Shown here piece by piece: positions 1 to 6,112 of a stretch of 7,898 bases of DNA (positions are counted from its first letter, which is position 1; every line of letters starts with the position of its first letter). Source of the stretch: Cyanobacteria bacterium K_DeepCast_35m_m2_023 (GTDB lineage Bacteria > Cyanobacteriota > Cyanobacteriia > PCC-6307 > Cyanobiaceae); NCBI GenBank assembly GCA_016882345.1, contig VGQR01000077.1, positions 1 to 7,898 of the forward strand, written 5' to 3'. The position numbers and the translations under genes were made by a program. Below the pieces are notes generated by a model. That model ran no database searches, was not told where the DNA came from, and worked only from the letters and a program-made list of their open reading frames with translations.

Positions 1-1
1 G

Positions 2-967
2 GCCCCCAGCTCGCTGCAGCTGGCCTTTGCCCGCATCGGCCGCCCCTGGCAGGACGCCGGCTGGATCAGCCTGCATGGCCGCGACCCCGAGCCCCTGGCG
101 GCCCGGCTGCAGCAGCGACCGCCCGCCCTGGCGGTGTTGACCGATCCGGGGCGCGGCGGGGCAGCCGAGGTGCGCACGCTGTTGCGGGCTTCGGGGCTCG
201 AAGCGGCCTATGGCTTTTGGTTGTGCGAGCGCTTGGGCCACCGCCACGAGCGGGTGCAGAAGCTGGCGAGTGACCAACCCCTGCCGGCCGATCTCGATCC
301 GCTGCACCTGGTGCTGCTGGTGGCCGAACCACCGGCGCCGTTGAGCCCGGCCCAGCTGCAGGCGCTGCCTGCTTTGGGTCTCGACGATGGGCTCTGGTTG
401 CAGCACAGCGACCGCCCGGGCCTGATGACCAAACGCGAGGTGCGCGTGCAGTTGCTGGCCGACCTGCAGTTGCCCCCGTCCGGAGTGCTCTGGGATCTGG
501 GGGCCGGGGTCGGCAGCGTTGGCCTGGAGGCCCTGCGGCTGCGGCCCGACCTGCAGCTCTGGGCCGTCGAGCAGCGGGGTGGCGGTGCGGCCCTGATCCG
601 CGCCAATGCCGAGCGCCTGGGTCTTTCGCCGGCCCTGGCGGCGGGTGGGGTGATCGAAGGGCGCGCCCCAGCCGTGCTCGATCAGCTGCCCGACCCTGAC
701 CGGGTGCTGATCGGCGGCGGCGGCAGCGCCCGCGCCGCGATCACCCGGGCGGCCCTGGACCGGCTCCGACCCGGTGGTGTGGTGGTGATCCCCCTGGCCA
801 CGCTCGAGGCCCTGGCCGAGCTGCGCCCGCTGCTGCAGCAGCGGGGTTTGGTGGTCAACGTCAGCCAGCTGCAGGCCTGGCGGGGCGCCCCCCTGGCCGA
901 AGGCACCCGCCTGGCCCCGCTCAATCCGGTGCTGGTGCTCAGCGCCTCAATGCCGGCAGCGGGGTGA
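2..967 (+). CDS. cobL: Bifunctional cobalt-precorrin methyltransferase CbiE/CbiT (CobL-like), 5' end outside window
   Basis: The open frame enters at base 2 with no start in view, so the first part of CbiE is missing; 321 residues are visible. The GTG at 134 is internal, because upstream residues in the same frame (SSLQLAFARIGRPWQDA, then SLHGRD) match the conserved middle of CbiE. The CbiE part runs to about residue 115 and includes LTDPGRGG and WLCERLGHRHERVQ. The CbiT part starts at MTKREVR (about residue 142) and has the SAM-binding loop WDLGAGVGSVGLEA (164-177) and the strand DRVLIGGGGS. In the family, CbiE methylates C5, and CbiT methylates C15 and removes the C12 acetate carboxyl group in corrin-ring synthesis; cyanobacteria use this in cytoplasmic pseudocobalamin synthesis. 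The fusion order matches CobL. Its last 29 bases overlap the 3' end of the opposing DUF192 gene. The family call is secure; cobL versus cbiET is only naming. Confidence 0.92.
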   Translation, partial: APSSLQLAFARIGRPWQDAGWISLHGRDPEPLAARLQQRPPALAVLTDPGRGGAAEVRTLLRASGLEAAYGFWLCERLGHRHERVQKLASDQPLPADLDPLHLVLLVAEPPAPLSPAQLQALPALGLDDGLWLQHSDRPGLMTKREVRVQLLADLQLPPSGVLWDLGAGVGSVGLEALRLRPDLQLWAVEQRGGGAALIRANAERLGLSPALAAGGVIEGRAPAVLDQLPDPDRVLIGGGGSARAAITRAALDRLRPGGVVVIPLATLEALAELRPLLQQRGLVVNVSQLQAWRGAPLAEGTRLAPLNPVLVLSASMPAAG

Positions 968-1436
968 CCAGCGGCAACACCACAGCAGCGGTTCCCACGG
1001 TGATGCCCAGCCGGGCCGCCTCGCCGCCAGCCAGTTCGACCACGCCATCGACCGGCACTCCGGGCCCGTAGCTGCGGCACGGCAGGCGCATGCAGGGCTG
1101 GGCCTGGGGCACCACCGCAATCACCTGCTGGTTGCGGATGAACACCATGTCTAGTGGCTCGGGCGTCAGGTGCATCCAGAAGCGCGCCGGTGTGGGGGTG
1201 CTGTAGGGGAACCACATCCCCCGCAGGCTTGGCAGTGGGCCCCGGCGCTGCAGCCCCCAGCTCTGCTGCTGGGGCGACCCTGCCACTTCGAGCGCGATGC
1301 TGGCCGCAGGGCTGGTCTGGGGCAGACACCACTGCGCCGTGGCCTGCAGCCATTGCGGCGGGGGGGCGGCGATGGCCGGCAGGGTTGTCGCGATCGTCAG
1401 GCCGATGCCTGTGGCCAGTGCCTTGAGGGGAGCCAT
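939..1436 (-). CDS. Secreted DUF192 family protein
   Basis: This is a 165-residue protein starting at ATG (1436). Residues 1-23 look like a Sec signal peptide: a short positive start (MAPLK), a hydrophobic stretch, and a likely cleavage site after PAIA. The rest matches DUF192 along its length: the WGLQRR segment, GMWFPY, FWMHLTPEPLDMVFI (the family's FWM-x-PLD-x-F core), an AQPC segment and a VVELAGGEA segment near the end. DUF192 proteins are small, exported or periplasmic in many bacteria, and their biochemical role is not established, so none is assigned. It is the last gene of a leftward series and begins 35 bases after the response regulator stop, so co-transcription is likely. There is no clear Shine-Dalgarno sequence. 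The tail overlaps the opposing cobL tail by 29 bases, leaving no room for a separate terminator. Confidence 0.9.
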   Translation of the reverse strand: MAPLKALATGIGLTIATTLPAIAAPPPQWLQATAQWCLPQTSPAASIALEVAGSPQQQSWGLQRRGPLPSLRGMWFPYSTPTPARFWMHLTPEPLDMVFIRNQQVIAVVPQAQPCMRLPCRSYGPGVPVDGVVELAGGEAARLGITVGTAAVVLPLVTPLPALRR

Positions 1437-1471
1437 GTGAGCGGAGGGGGCGGTCGGGAGTCAGGGGTGGT

Positions 1472-2125
1472 TCAGAGGCCGGCGGCTGGCGCTTTGAGGG
1501 CCAGGCTGTAGCCCTGGCCGCGCACGGTGTGGATCAGGCGACGTTCACCGCCGGCTTCCAGTTTTTGGCGCAGATAGCGCACGTACACCTCGATCACGTT
1601 GCTGGCGGCTCCCTGCTGGTCGCTCCAGATGGTCGCCAGGATCACCTCGCGACTCAACACCTGACCGGCCCGTTCGATCAGAAACAGCAAGAGCTGATAT
1701 TCACGGGCTGTCAGGGCCACGATGCGGTTGCCCCGTTTCACCTGACGGCGGCTGGGGTTCACCACCAGATCGGCCACCTGCAGGGTGGTCTGGGGTCTGC
1801 CCAGGCGGCGCTGAAGCCCCAGGTGCAGCCGCAGGCGCATCAACAGATCGCTGGCCCCCTGGCTCGAGAGCCAGAAGTCGTCGGCTCCCGACGCCAGGCA
1901 GTGGCTGCGGGCTTCGAGGCTGTCGTGGCCCAGATCGAGCAGGATCGGCACCGCCCCCAGCCGTTGCCGCAGGGCGGGGATCTGGGGGGCTGCCGCGGCC
2001 GCCACCAGCACCGCCGCGGCTCCCTGGGGGGCATCGCTCCGCAAGGCCGTGTAGCCCGAGGCCTCCAGCCGCGCCGCCATGGCTTCGGCCTCCGCACCCA
2101 CGAGCAGCACCGATGCCCCGCCCAT
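1472..2125 (-). CDS. OmpR/PhoB-type response regulator with degenerate receiver domain
   Basis: The protein has 217 residues. I chose the ATG at 2125 because it overlaps the nadK stop (TGATG) and the receiver fold begins at once (SVLLVG); the longer open frame upstream is nadK antiframe. Residues 115-211 form a clear OmpR/PhoB winged helix: LTAREYQLL, AGQVLSREVIL, NVIEVYVRYLRQKL, then IHTVRGQGYSL. Residues 1-108 look like a receiver, but the residues used for phosphorylation are absent. The acidic pair after strand 1 reads GAE, the expected acceptor Asp after strand 3 lies in an Ala run (VLVAAAAAP, 39-47), and the conserved Lys after strand 5 is replaced by Ser-Ser (FWLSSQ). The middle of the receiver is also short. 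It is therefore a DNA-binding regulator probably not controlled by ordinary histidine-kinase phosphotransfer (inference). Its targets are unknown; neighbours nadK and the DUF192 gene are probably co-transcribed. Confidence 0.9.
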   Translation of the reverse strand: MGGASVLLVGAEAEAMAARLEASGYTALRSDAPQGAAAVLVAAAAAPQIPALRQRLGAVPILLDLGHDSLEARSHCLASGADDFWLSSQGASDLLMRLRLHLGLQRRLGRPQTTLQVADLVVNPSRRQVKRGNRIVALTAREYQLLLFLIERAGQVLSREVILATIWSDQQGAASNVIEVYVRYLRQKLEAGGERRLIHTVRGQGYSLALKAPAAGL

Positions 2126-3027
2126 CAGCCCGGCTTGGCGACGTGGGGCAGTCCCCAGCCCAGCTTGTTGCGCAGCACCTGGAAGAACTCGTGGTCGGCC
2201 AGACGCACAAAGCGCACCGGGGTTTCGCTGCGGCGGATCAACACCCGGTCCTCGGGCCAGATGTAGCAACCGGCACTGCCATCGACCACCATCATCAGCC
2301 GCTCGGGCGTGGCCGGAAACACCGTCACCGGTTCGCTGTCGCTGAACACCAGAGCCCGTGAGGCCAGCGAATGGGCCGCGATCGGCGTCAGCTGCAGCAC
2401 GGCGCAGTCGGGGGTGATCACCGGACCGCCGGCGCTGAGCGCATAGGCGGTCGAGCCGGTGGGGGTCGCCAGAATGACGCCGTCAGCAGCGATGTCCACC
2501 GGCGCGTGGCGACCGATGGCGATCTCGAAGTGGCACATGCTGGTGAGCGGCTCCCGGTGCAGGGCCATCTCGTTGAGGCACAGCACCTCCCAGCGCCGCT
2601 GTTCACCGCGCAGCACGCTGACCACCAGCATCGTGCGCTCTTCGACGCTCCACTCGCCCGCCAGCAGTTGCTCAAGCGCCCCATCGAGTTGCTCGAGATA
2701 GGTTTCAGCAAGAAAGCCGAGGTGGCCGGTGTTGATCGTCAGGATCGGCACGCCGATCGGGGCGGTCATGCGCGCCGCCGACAGCACGGTGCCGTCGCCA
2801 CCTAGCACCAGCGCCAGGCTCATGTCGTCGCCAAAACTGCCGGGCACACAGGCGCGGTAGCCCTGGGTTCGCAGGTGCTGGTCGGGGTTGGCAAAACCCA
2901 CCATTCCCCCCGAGCTGCTGACTCGCACGACGCCGTAACCGGCCGCCGTGAAGCGTGCCTCGATCGTATCGGCCGTTTGCACGGCCAGGCTCTTGCCATC
3001 GTTGACGATCAGTCCGACGCGGGGCAC
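2125..3027 (-). CDS. nadK: NAD kinase
   Basis: NadK phosphorylates NAD to NADP in the cytoplasm, which matters for a phototroph whose light reactions reduce NADP. The GTG at 3027 gives 300 residues beginning [12 protein letters not shown], the usual start of cyanobacterial NadK; the longer open frame to 3186 runs back into pheS and is not family-like. Visible motifs are LGGDGT (75-80, with the catalytic Asp), INTGHLGFL (98-106), the NE pair at 152-153, and the nucleotide-binding segment [14 protein letters not shown] (182-195) followed by SAGGP. The C-terminus [11 protein letters not shown] is also typical. Length is normal for the family. The stop shares one base with the start of the downstream response regulator, so the two are probably translationally coupled. 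A promoter-like element lies just upstream (3051-3080). Cyanobacteria often carry two NAD kinases; this resembles the type adjacent to pheS, but which paralogue it is needs genome context. Confidence 0.97.
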   Translation of the reverse strand: MPRVGLIVNDGKSLAVQTADTIEARFTAAGYGVVRVSSSGGMVGFANPDQHLRTQGYRACVPGSFGDDMSLALVLGGDGTVLSAARMTAPIGVPILTINTGHLGFLAETYLEQLDGALEQLLAGEWSVEERTMLVVSVLRGEQRRWEVLCLNEMALHREPLTSMCHFEIAIGRHAPVDIAADGVILATPTGSTAYALSAGGPVITPDCAVLQLTPIAAHSLASRALVFSDSEPVTVFPATPERLMMVVDGSAGCYIWPEDRVLIRRSETPVRFVRLADHEFFQVLRNKLGWGLPHVAKPG

Positions 3028-3050
3028 CGATCGCGAGCAAGGATTGGTTG

Positions 3051-3080
3051 ATTTTATGGCGCCCTGCCTCAGGCTGTCTG
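3051..3080 (-). promoter_or_regulatory. Candidate promoter for nadK and downstream genes
   Basis: The 70-base gap between pheS and nadK holds one AT-rich patch in an otherwise GC-rich region. Read on the minus strand it contains TAAAAT (3056-3051, five of six matches to a sigma-70 minus-10 box), preceded after 18 bases by CAGACA (3080-3075, four of six matches to a minus-35 box). Transcription would start near 3044, giving a short leader before the GTG at 3027. Seen by eye only; read-through from pheS remains possible. Confidence 0.35.
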
Positions 3081-3097
3081 GCGCGTGGGCTGCCTTG

Positions 3098-4105
3098 TCA
3101 GAACTGTTCGAGGAAGCGCAGGTCGCTGGTGTACAGGCGGCGGATGTCGTCGATGCCATGACGCACCATGCAGAAGCGTTCGACACCCAGGCCGGCGGCG
3201 AATCCGCTCCAGCGTTCGGGATCGAGACCCAGCCCCTCGAGCACGGCTGGATCGACCATGCCGCAGCCCATTACCTCGAGCCAGCGGCCTCGCCACTGCA
3301 CGTCCACTTCGGCACTGGGCTCGGTGAACGGGAAATAGCTGGCGCGGAACCGCACCGGCAGATCGCCGAAGAACGCTTTCAAAAAGGCCATCACCGTGCC
3401 GCGCAGATGGCTGAAGTCGAGCCCTTCATCGAGAGCCAGCACCTCCACCTGGTGGAACACCGGCGAATGGGTGGCATCGACGGCATCGCGGCGGTAGACG
3501 CGGCCAGGGGCCACGATCCGCACCGGCGGAGGGTTGGCCTCCAGATGGCGGATCTGCACCGGTGAGGTGTGGGTGCGCAACAGGCGGCCGTCCTGCAGAT
3601 AAAACGTGTCCTGCATGTCCCGCGCCGGGTGATGGGGCGGAATGTTGAGGGCCGTGAAGTTGTAGTGGTCGGTTTCGATCTCCGGTCCTTCGGAGACGCG
3701 GTAGCCCAGGCCCGCAAAGATGTCGACGATCTCCTCGATCGTGCTCTGCAGCGGGTGGCGATGTCCCGGCGGCACGTTACTGCTCGGGGCGGTGACATCG
3801 ACGGTCTCGCTGGCGATCTTGACGGCCATCGCCGCCTGCTGAACCGCGCTCAGGCGGGCGCTGAGCAGGGCCTGCACCTGCTCCTTGAGCACGTTGGCCC
3901 GCTGGCCCACCAGCGGCCGTTCGTCAGCCGAGAGCTTGCCCATGGCCCCCAGGACTCCCGAGAGGCGACCTTTTTTGCCCAGCAGGGCCACGCGCAGCTC
4001 ATCGAGTTCGGCGGCCGTGTGGGCCGACTCGATGCTGTTGGCGGCTTCGGCTTCGAGCTGCTGCAGTTGCTCACTGAGCTCGTTGAGGGTGATCGGAGCG
4101 CCCAC
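3098..4105 (-). CDS. pheS: Phenylalanyl-tRNA synthetase alpha subunit
   Basis: PheS is the catalytic alpha subunit of the alpha2-beta2 enzyme that charges tRNA-Phe; the beta subunit (pheT) is not in the window. The GTG at 4105 gives 335 residues beginning [14 protein letters not shown], the normal length and start for bacterial PheS. Extra residues upstream in the open frame (to 4279) are unlike the family and would run into surE. The N-terminal coiled-coil region (about 5-100) holds LLGKKGRLS. The class II catalytic core follows: GHRHPL (114-119), [10 protein letters not shown] (161-170), [13 protein letters not shown] (177-189), [21 protein letters not shown] (motif 2, about 201-221), [10 protein letters not shown] (258-267) and motif 3, [18 protein letters not shown] (305-322). 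All conserved segments are present, so it should be functional. It is divergent from surE across a 112-base spacer, and nadK follows 70 bases downstream. Confidence 0.98.
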   Translation of the reverse strand: MGAPITLNELSEQLQQLEAEAANSIESAHTAAELDELRVALLGKKGRLSGVLGAMGKLSADERPLVGQRANVLKEQVQALLSARLSAVQQAAMAVKIASETVDVTAPSSNVPPGHRHPLQSTIEEIVDIFAGLGYRVSEGPEIETDHYNFTALNIPPHHPARDMQDTFYLQDGRLLRTHTSPVQIRHLEANPPPVRIVAPGRVYRRDAVDATHSPVFHQVEVLALDEGLDFSHLRGTVMAFLKAFFGDLPVRFRASYFPFTEPSAEVDVQWRGRWLEVMGCGMVDPAVLEGLGLDPERWSGFAAGLGVERFCMVRHGIDDIRRLYTSDLRFLEQF

Positions 4106-4217
4106 GGTCAGCCGCTGTTTGGTGAGTCGCGACTGTAGGCAGCGACACCCTGACCCCCGAAACGGCCGTTGCCATGCAGGCGGCTCCTTAGCCTGCGGCA
4201 AACCGGTTGAGCTGTGG
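4106..4217. promoter_or_regulatory. Divergent pheS/surE promoter region
   Basis: This 112-base spacer separates the two divergent start codons, so it must carry promoters for both genes unless they lie inside coding sequence. On the minus strand TACAGT (4137-4132) is a weak minus-10-like match for pheS, without a good minus-35. A perfect 10-base palindrome, AACGGCCGTT, sits at 4161-4170 near the middle and could be an operator or chance. No T-box or attenuator leader for pheS is evident: the pheS leader would be very short. No strong Shine-Dalgarno precedes either GTG. Confidence 0.4.
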
Positions 4218-5009
4218 GTGGCCCCGTTGAAGATCCTGATCAGCAACGACGACGGGGTCTTTGCCGATGGCATCCGCACCCTGGCTGCGGCCGCGGTCGC
4301 CCGCGGGCATCAGGTCAGCGTGGTCTGCCCCGACCAGGAACGCTCGGCCACCGGTCATGGCCTCACCCTGCAGACCCCCCTGCGGGCCGAGCGGGCGGAC
4401 GAACTGTTTGCCGATGGGGTCCGGGCCTGGGCTTGCAGCGGCACCCCCAGCGACTGCGTCAAGCTGGCTTTGTTTGCCTTGCTCGACGACTGGCCCGACC
4501 TGGTGCTCTCCGGCATCAACCACGGGCCCAATTTGGGCACTGACACGCTGTATTCAGGGACGGTCAGCGCCGCGATGGAGGGCACGATCGAGGGGCTGCC
4601 AGCCCTGGCGGTCAGCAGCGCCGACTTTGGTTGGCGCCAGTTCGAGCCTGCGGCCATGATCGCCCTCGATGTGGCCGAAGCGGTGCTGGCCCAGGGCTGG
4701 CCGGCTAGCACCCTGCTCAACCTCAACGTGCCGCCGCTGCCGCCCGAACAGATCGGGAAGCTGCGCTGGTGCCGCAAGGCGGTGCGCCGCTACACCGATC
4801 AGTTCGTCGAGCGGGTCGACCCCCGCGGGCGCCGCTATTTCTGGCTGGCTGGTGAAGTGGCCAACGACCTCGAGGCCGAGGTGGCCGGCCCTGGCGACTG
4901 GCCCATTGATGTGGCCCACGTGGCCAGCGGCGGCGTCTCGCTGACGCCCTTGCAACCCGAGTTGTTCTGGCGGGGGGAGTGCGGCGATCTCCCGCAGCTG
5001 GGGGCTTAG
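4218..5009 (+). CDS. surE: 5'/3'-nucleotidase SurE
   Basis: SurE is a metal-dependent phosphatase acting on nucleoside 5'- and 3'-monophosphates and short polyphosphates in the cytoplasm; in other bacteria it is tied to stationary-phase survival. I chose the GTG at 4218, giving 263 residues beginning [13 protein letters not shown]. The open frame extends far upstream but only as antisense of pheS. Metal-site residues are in place: NDD (10-12), Ser43 in RSATGH, and Asn101 in [10 protein letters not shown]. The loop [11 protein letters not shown] (112-122) and the segment [10 protein letters not shown] (167-175) are also typical, as is the [11 protein letters not shown] tail. Length fits cyanobacterial SurE. 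It is transcribed away from pheS and converges on the LprI-like gene. If the frameshift in that gene is corrected, the two stop codons overlap. Confidence 0.97.
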   Translation: MAPLKILISNDDGVFADGIRTLAAAAVARGHQVSVVCPDQERSATGHGLTLQTPLRAERADELFADGVRAWACSGTPSDCVKLALFALLDDWPDLVLSGINHGPNLGTDTLYSGTVSAAMEGTIEGLPALAVSSADFGWRQFEPAAMIALDVAEAVLAQGWPASTLLNLNVPPLPPEQIGKLRWCRKAVRRYTDQFVERVDPRGRRYFWLAGEVANDLEAEVAGPGDWPIDVAHVASGGVSLTPLQPELFWRGECGDLPQLGA

Positions 5010-5092
5010 AACCGGCTGCCCGCGCAGACGTCGCCCTCCCTGGGTTGGATCCACGCGCTGAGCTGTTTGATCCGTTGCTGGATCAGTTCCTC
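5006..5092 (-). pseudogene. Out-of-frame C-terminal remnant of the LprI-like gene
   Basis: Read on the minus strand from GAG at 5092, this stretch gives 28 residues: EELIQQRIKQLSAW, then [14 protein letters not shown], and TAA at 5008-5006. It joins directly onto residue 98 of the upstream frame if one base is restored (ACG-AGG read as ACG-GAG is the simplest repair). The content is polar and helical, followed by a Cys-containing tail, as expected for an LprI-type C-terminus, and it fills the otherwise empty 73 bases up to surE. It is either a real inactivating mutation or a sequencing or assembly error; I cannot tell which from one sequence. Confidence 0.65.
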
Positions 5093-5385
5093 GTTTCCAA
5101 ACAGTTACACATGGTGTAAGCACTGCCGTAGTTGTTTTTGTCATGCTCCGGATAGATCGCTTCAAGCTGGGCAGCACGGAAGGCCTGCCAGGCGACTTGC
5201 GACCTGTTGATGGCTTTGGTTGCCCTGGCGTCCCCTTTGTGGCGGCTCAACACCTGCTGCAGCATGCGGTCGAGTGTCTTGTGGGCGGCCTGCACCTGGG
5301 CACAACGGGACTGCGCCATGTCGGCCTGGGTCTGTGCCATGGCGGGAGCCATCAACAGGCTGAGAGCGAGCAGAGCGGATCGCAT
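5083..5385 (-). CDS. LprI-like (DUF1311) secreted protein, C-terminus lost by apparent frameshift
   Basis: As it stands the gene encodes 100 residues from ATG (5385), ending in CNCLETRN. Residues 1-17 form a signal peptide (MRSALLALSLLMAPAMA, cleavage before QTQ). The mature part resembles the LprI/DUF1311 family of small exported proteins: a Cys-Ala near the start (SRCAQ), a helix with TLDRMLQQVL, the NRSQVAWQAFRAAQ segment (family pattern Q-x-x-W-x-x-F/Y-R), then a Cys-rich YTMCNC. Some family members inhibit lysozyme, others have no known role. Reading shifts after Thr98: the same strand in another frame continues as EELIQQRIKQLSAW and so on to a TAA at 5006. This looks like one missing base at about 5092/5093; the repaired protein would have 126 residues. 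It is the only gene here with a strong Shine-Dalgarno. Third-position GC is about 76 percent by hand count, lower than surE. It lies 35 bases after the DUF3611 gene on the same strand. Confidence 0.8.
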   Translation of the reverse strand: MRSALLALSLLMAPAMAQTQADMAQSRCAQVQAAHKTLDRMLQQVLSRHKGDARATKAINRSQVAWQAFRAAQLEAIYPEHDKNNYGSAYTMCNCLETRN

Positions 5386-5393
5386 GGTGTTGG

Positions 5394-5399
5394 CTCCTT
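5394..5399 (-). promoter_or_regulatory. Ribosome binding site of the LprI-like gene
   Basis: AAGGAG on the minus strand lies 8 bases before the ATG at 5385. It fixes that start codon and is the only textbook Shine-Dalgarno sequence I see in the window. Confidence 0.8.
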
Positions 5400-5420
5400 G
5401 GTGACGATTGAAGTGCGGCT

Positions 5421-6002
5421 TCAGCCCGCCCGGTAGATCCGCTGCAGCAGCCAGAGGCTGATCCACAGCCCGATCAAATGGGCAAACAGCACCTGGGTGT
5501 TGCCCAGCACCGACAGCATCTCGATCGAGGTGATCGGCAGGCCGATGACCCGCCCGGCGGCGCCGGGGGTGGCCTGGATCTGGGCCCCGAAGAAGCCCGG
5601 GACCTGCTGGGAGGCCTGCACGAACAGGCTGCCGGCCATCGATTGATAGCCCACCACCGCCAGGGTCACCCCCACCAGATCGGCCAGCAGCCCGCGCTTG
5701 ATCAGCCGAGCCGTTTCGCCCTTGCTGGGCCTGACCGGGCTGTTCAGGGCCCGGCCGCAGCGCACGATCAGCCAGCTGTGCCACAGGCACCAGAGCAGCA
5801 GCAGAAAGGCCAGGGTCGTCAACGAGATGCCGGGACCCAGGCCCAGGGCCCGCGACGAGTTGGCGGCCAACCGGCCGCCGATGTTGTTAAACGTGAGCAC
5901 CCCGATCACGACCACCCCCAGCACCACCTGGGCCCAGAAGCGCACCCAGCCCAGGCGCCGCAGGGCGGCAGAGATCAATTGCAGGTCGAGACGGTCGGCC
6001 AT
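5421..6002 (-). CDS. DUF3611 family membrane protein
   Basis: This is a 193-residue protein starting at ATG (6002). The open frame continues upstream, but that extension is low-complexity antisense of ribF and the spacer. Four hydrophobic segments are visible at about 20-38, 58-80, 103-127 and 165-187. Between the second and third lies the charged loop RALNSPVRPSKGETARLIKRG, and the C-terminal helix region reads GNTQVLFAHLIGLWISLWLL. This layout and the P-S-K and N-x-x-x-x-x-A-H segments match DUF3611, a family found in cyanobacteria and plant plastids. Its function is not established; a thylakoid or plasma-membrane location is inferred. It is divergent from ribF across 110 bases and is followed 35 bases downstream by the LprI-like gene, possibly in one transcript. 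No Shine-Dalgarno is visible. Confidence 0.85.
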   Translation of the reverse strand: MADRLDLQLISAALRRLGWVRFWAQVVLGVVVIGVLTFNNIGGRLAANSSRALGLGPGISLTTLAFLLLLWCLWHSWLIVRCGRALNSPVRPSKGETARLIKRGLLADLVGVTLAVVGYQSMAGSLFVQASQQVPGFFGAQIQATPGAAGRVIGLPITSIEMLSVLGNTQVLFAHLIGLWISLWLLQRIYRAG

Positions 6003-6112
6003 GGCAGGCGGGAGGCAACGGCGGCCGCAGGTGCCCCAAAGTTGCCATGGGAGGATCGCCCTGTCCCGCCAGTGCGTTGGGTTCTGTTGCGTTGCTGCTG
6101 CATTGATCGCAC
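6003..6112. promoter_or_regulatory. Divergent DUF3611/ribF spacer
   Basis: These 110 bases separate two divergent starts and so should hold both promoters. It is GC-rich on the DUF3611 side and more T-rich near ribF (from about 6075). I could not pick a convincing minus-10/minus-35 pair on either strand. I see no pattern recognisable as an FMN riboswitch, and the spacer is short for one plus a promoter. Confidence 0.35.

Noticed and set aside
134..967. Taking GTG at 134 as the start of a stand-alone CbiT-like gene
   Set aside because: CbiE-like sequence continues in the same frame back to base 2 with no stop, so the gene starts upstream of the window.
1529..2266. A 245-codon open frame on the plus strand, antisense to the response regulator and the end of nadK
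   Set aside because: It is rich in Gln, His and Gly with no recognisable domain, as expected for the complement of GC-rich coding DNA. The minus-strand genes explain the same bases fully.
2948..3565. A 205-codon plus-strand open frame spanning the nadK/pheS junction
   Set aside because: It crosses two well-supported minus-strand genes and has no motif; it is a shadow frame.
3885..4217. Longer N-terminus for surE using upstream in-frame starts
   Set aside because: The added residues are low-complexity antisense of pheS. SurE family proteins begin right at the KILISNDDG strand, so the GTG at 4218 fits.
5068..5085. Stem-loop TGATCC-GTTGCT-GGATCA near the surE 3' end as a terminator
   Set aside because: The stem is only six pairs with no T-run on either side, and it lies within the restored reading frame of the LprI-like gene.
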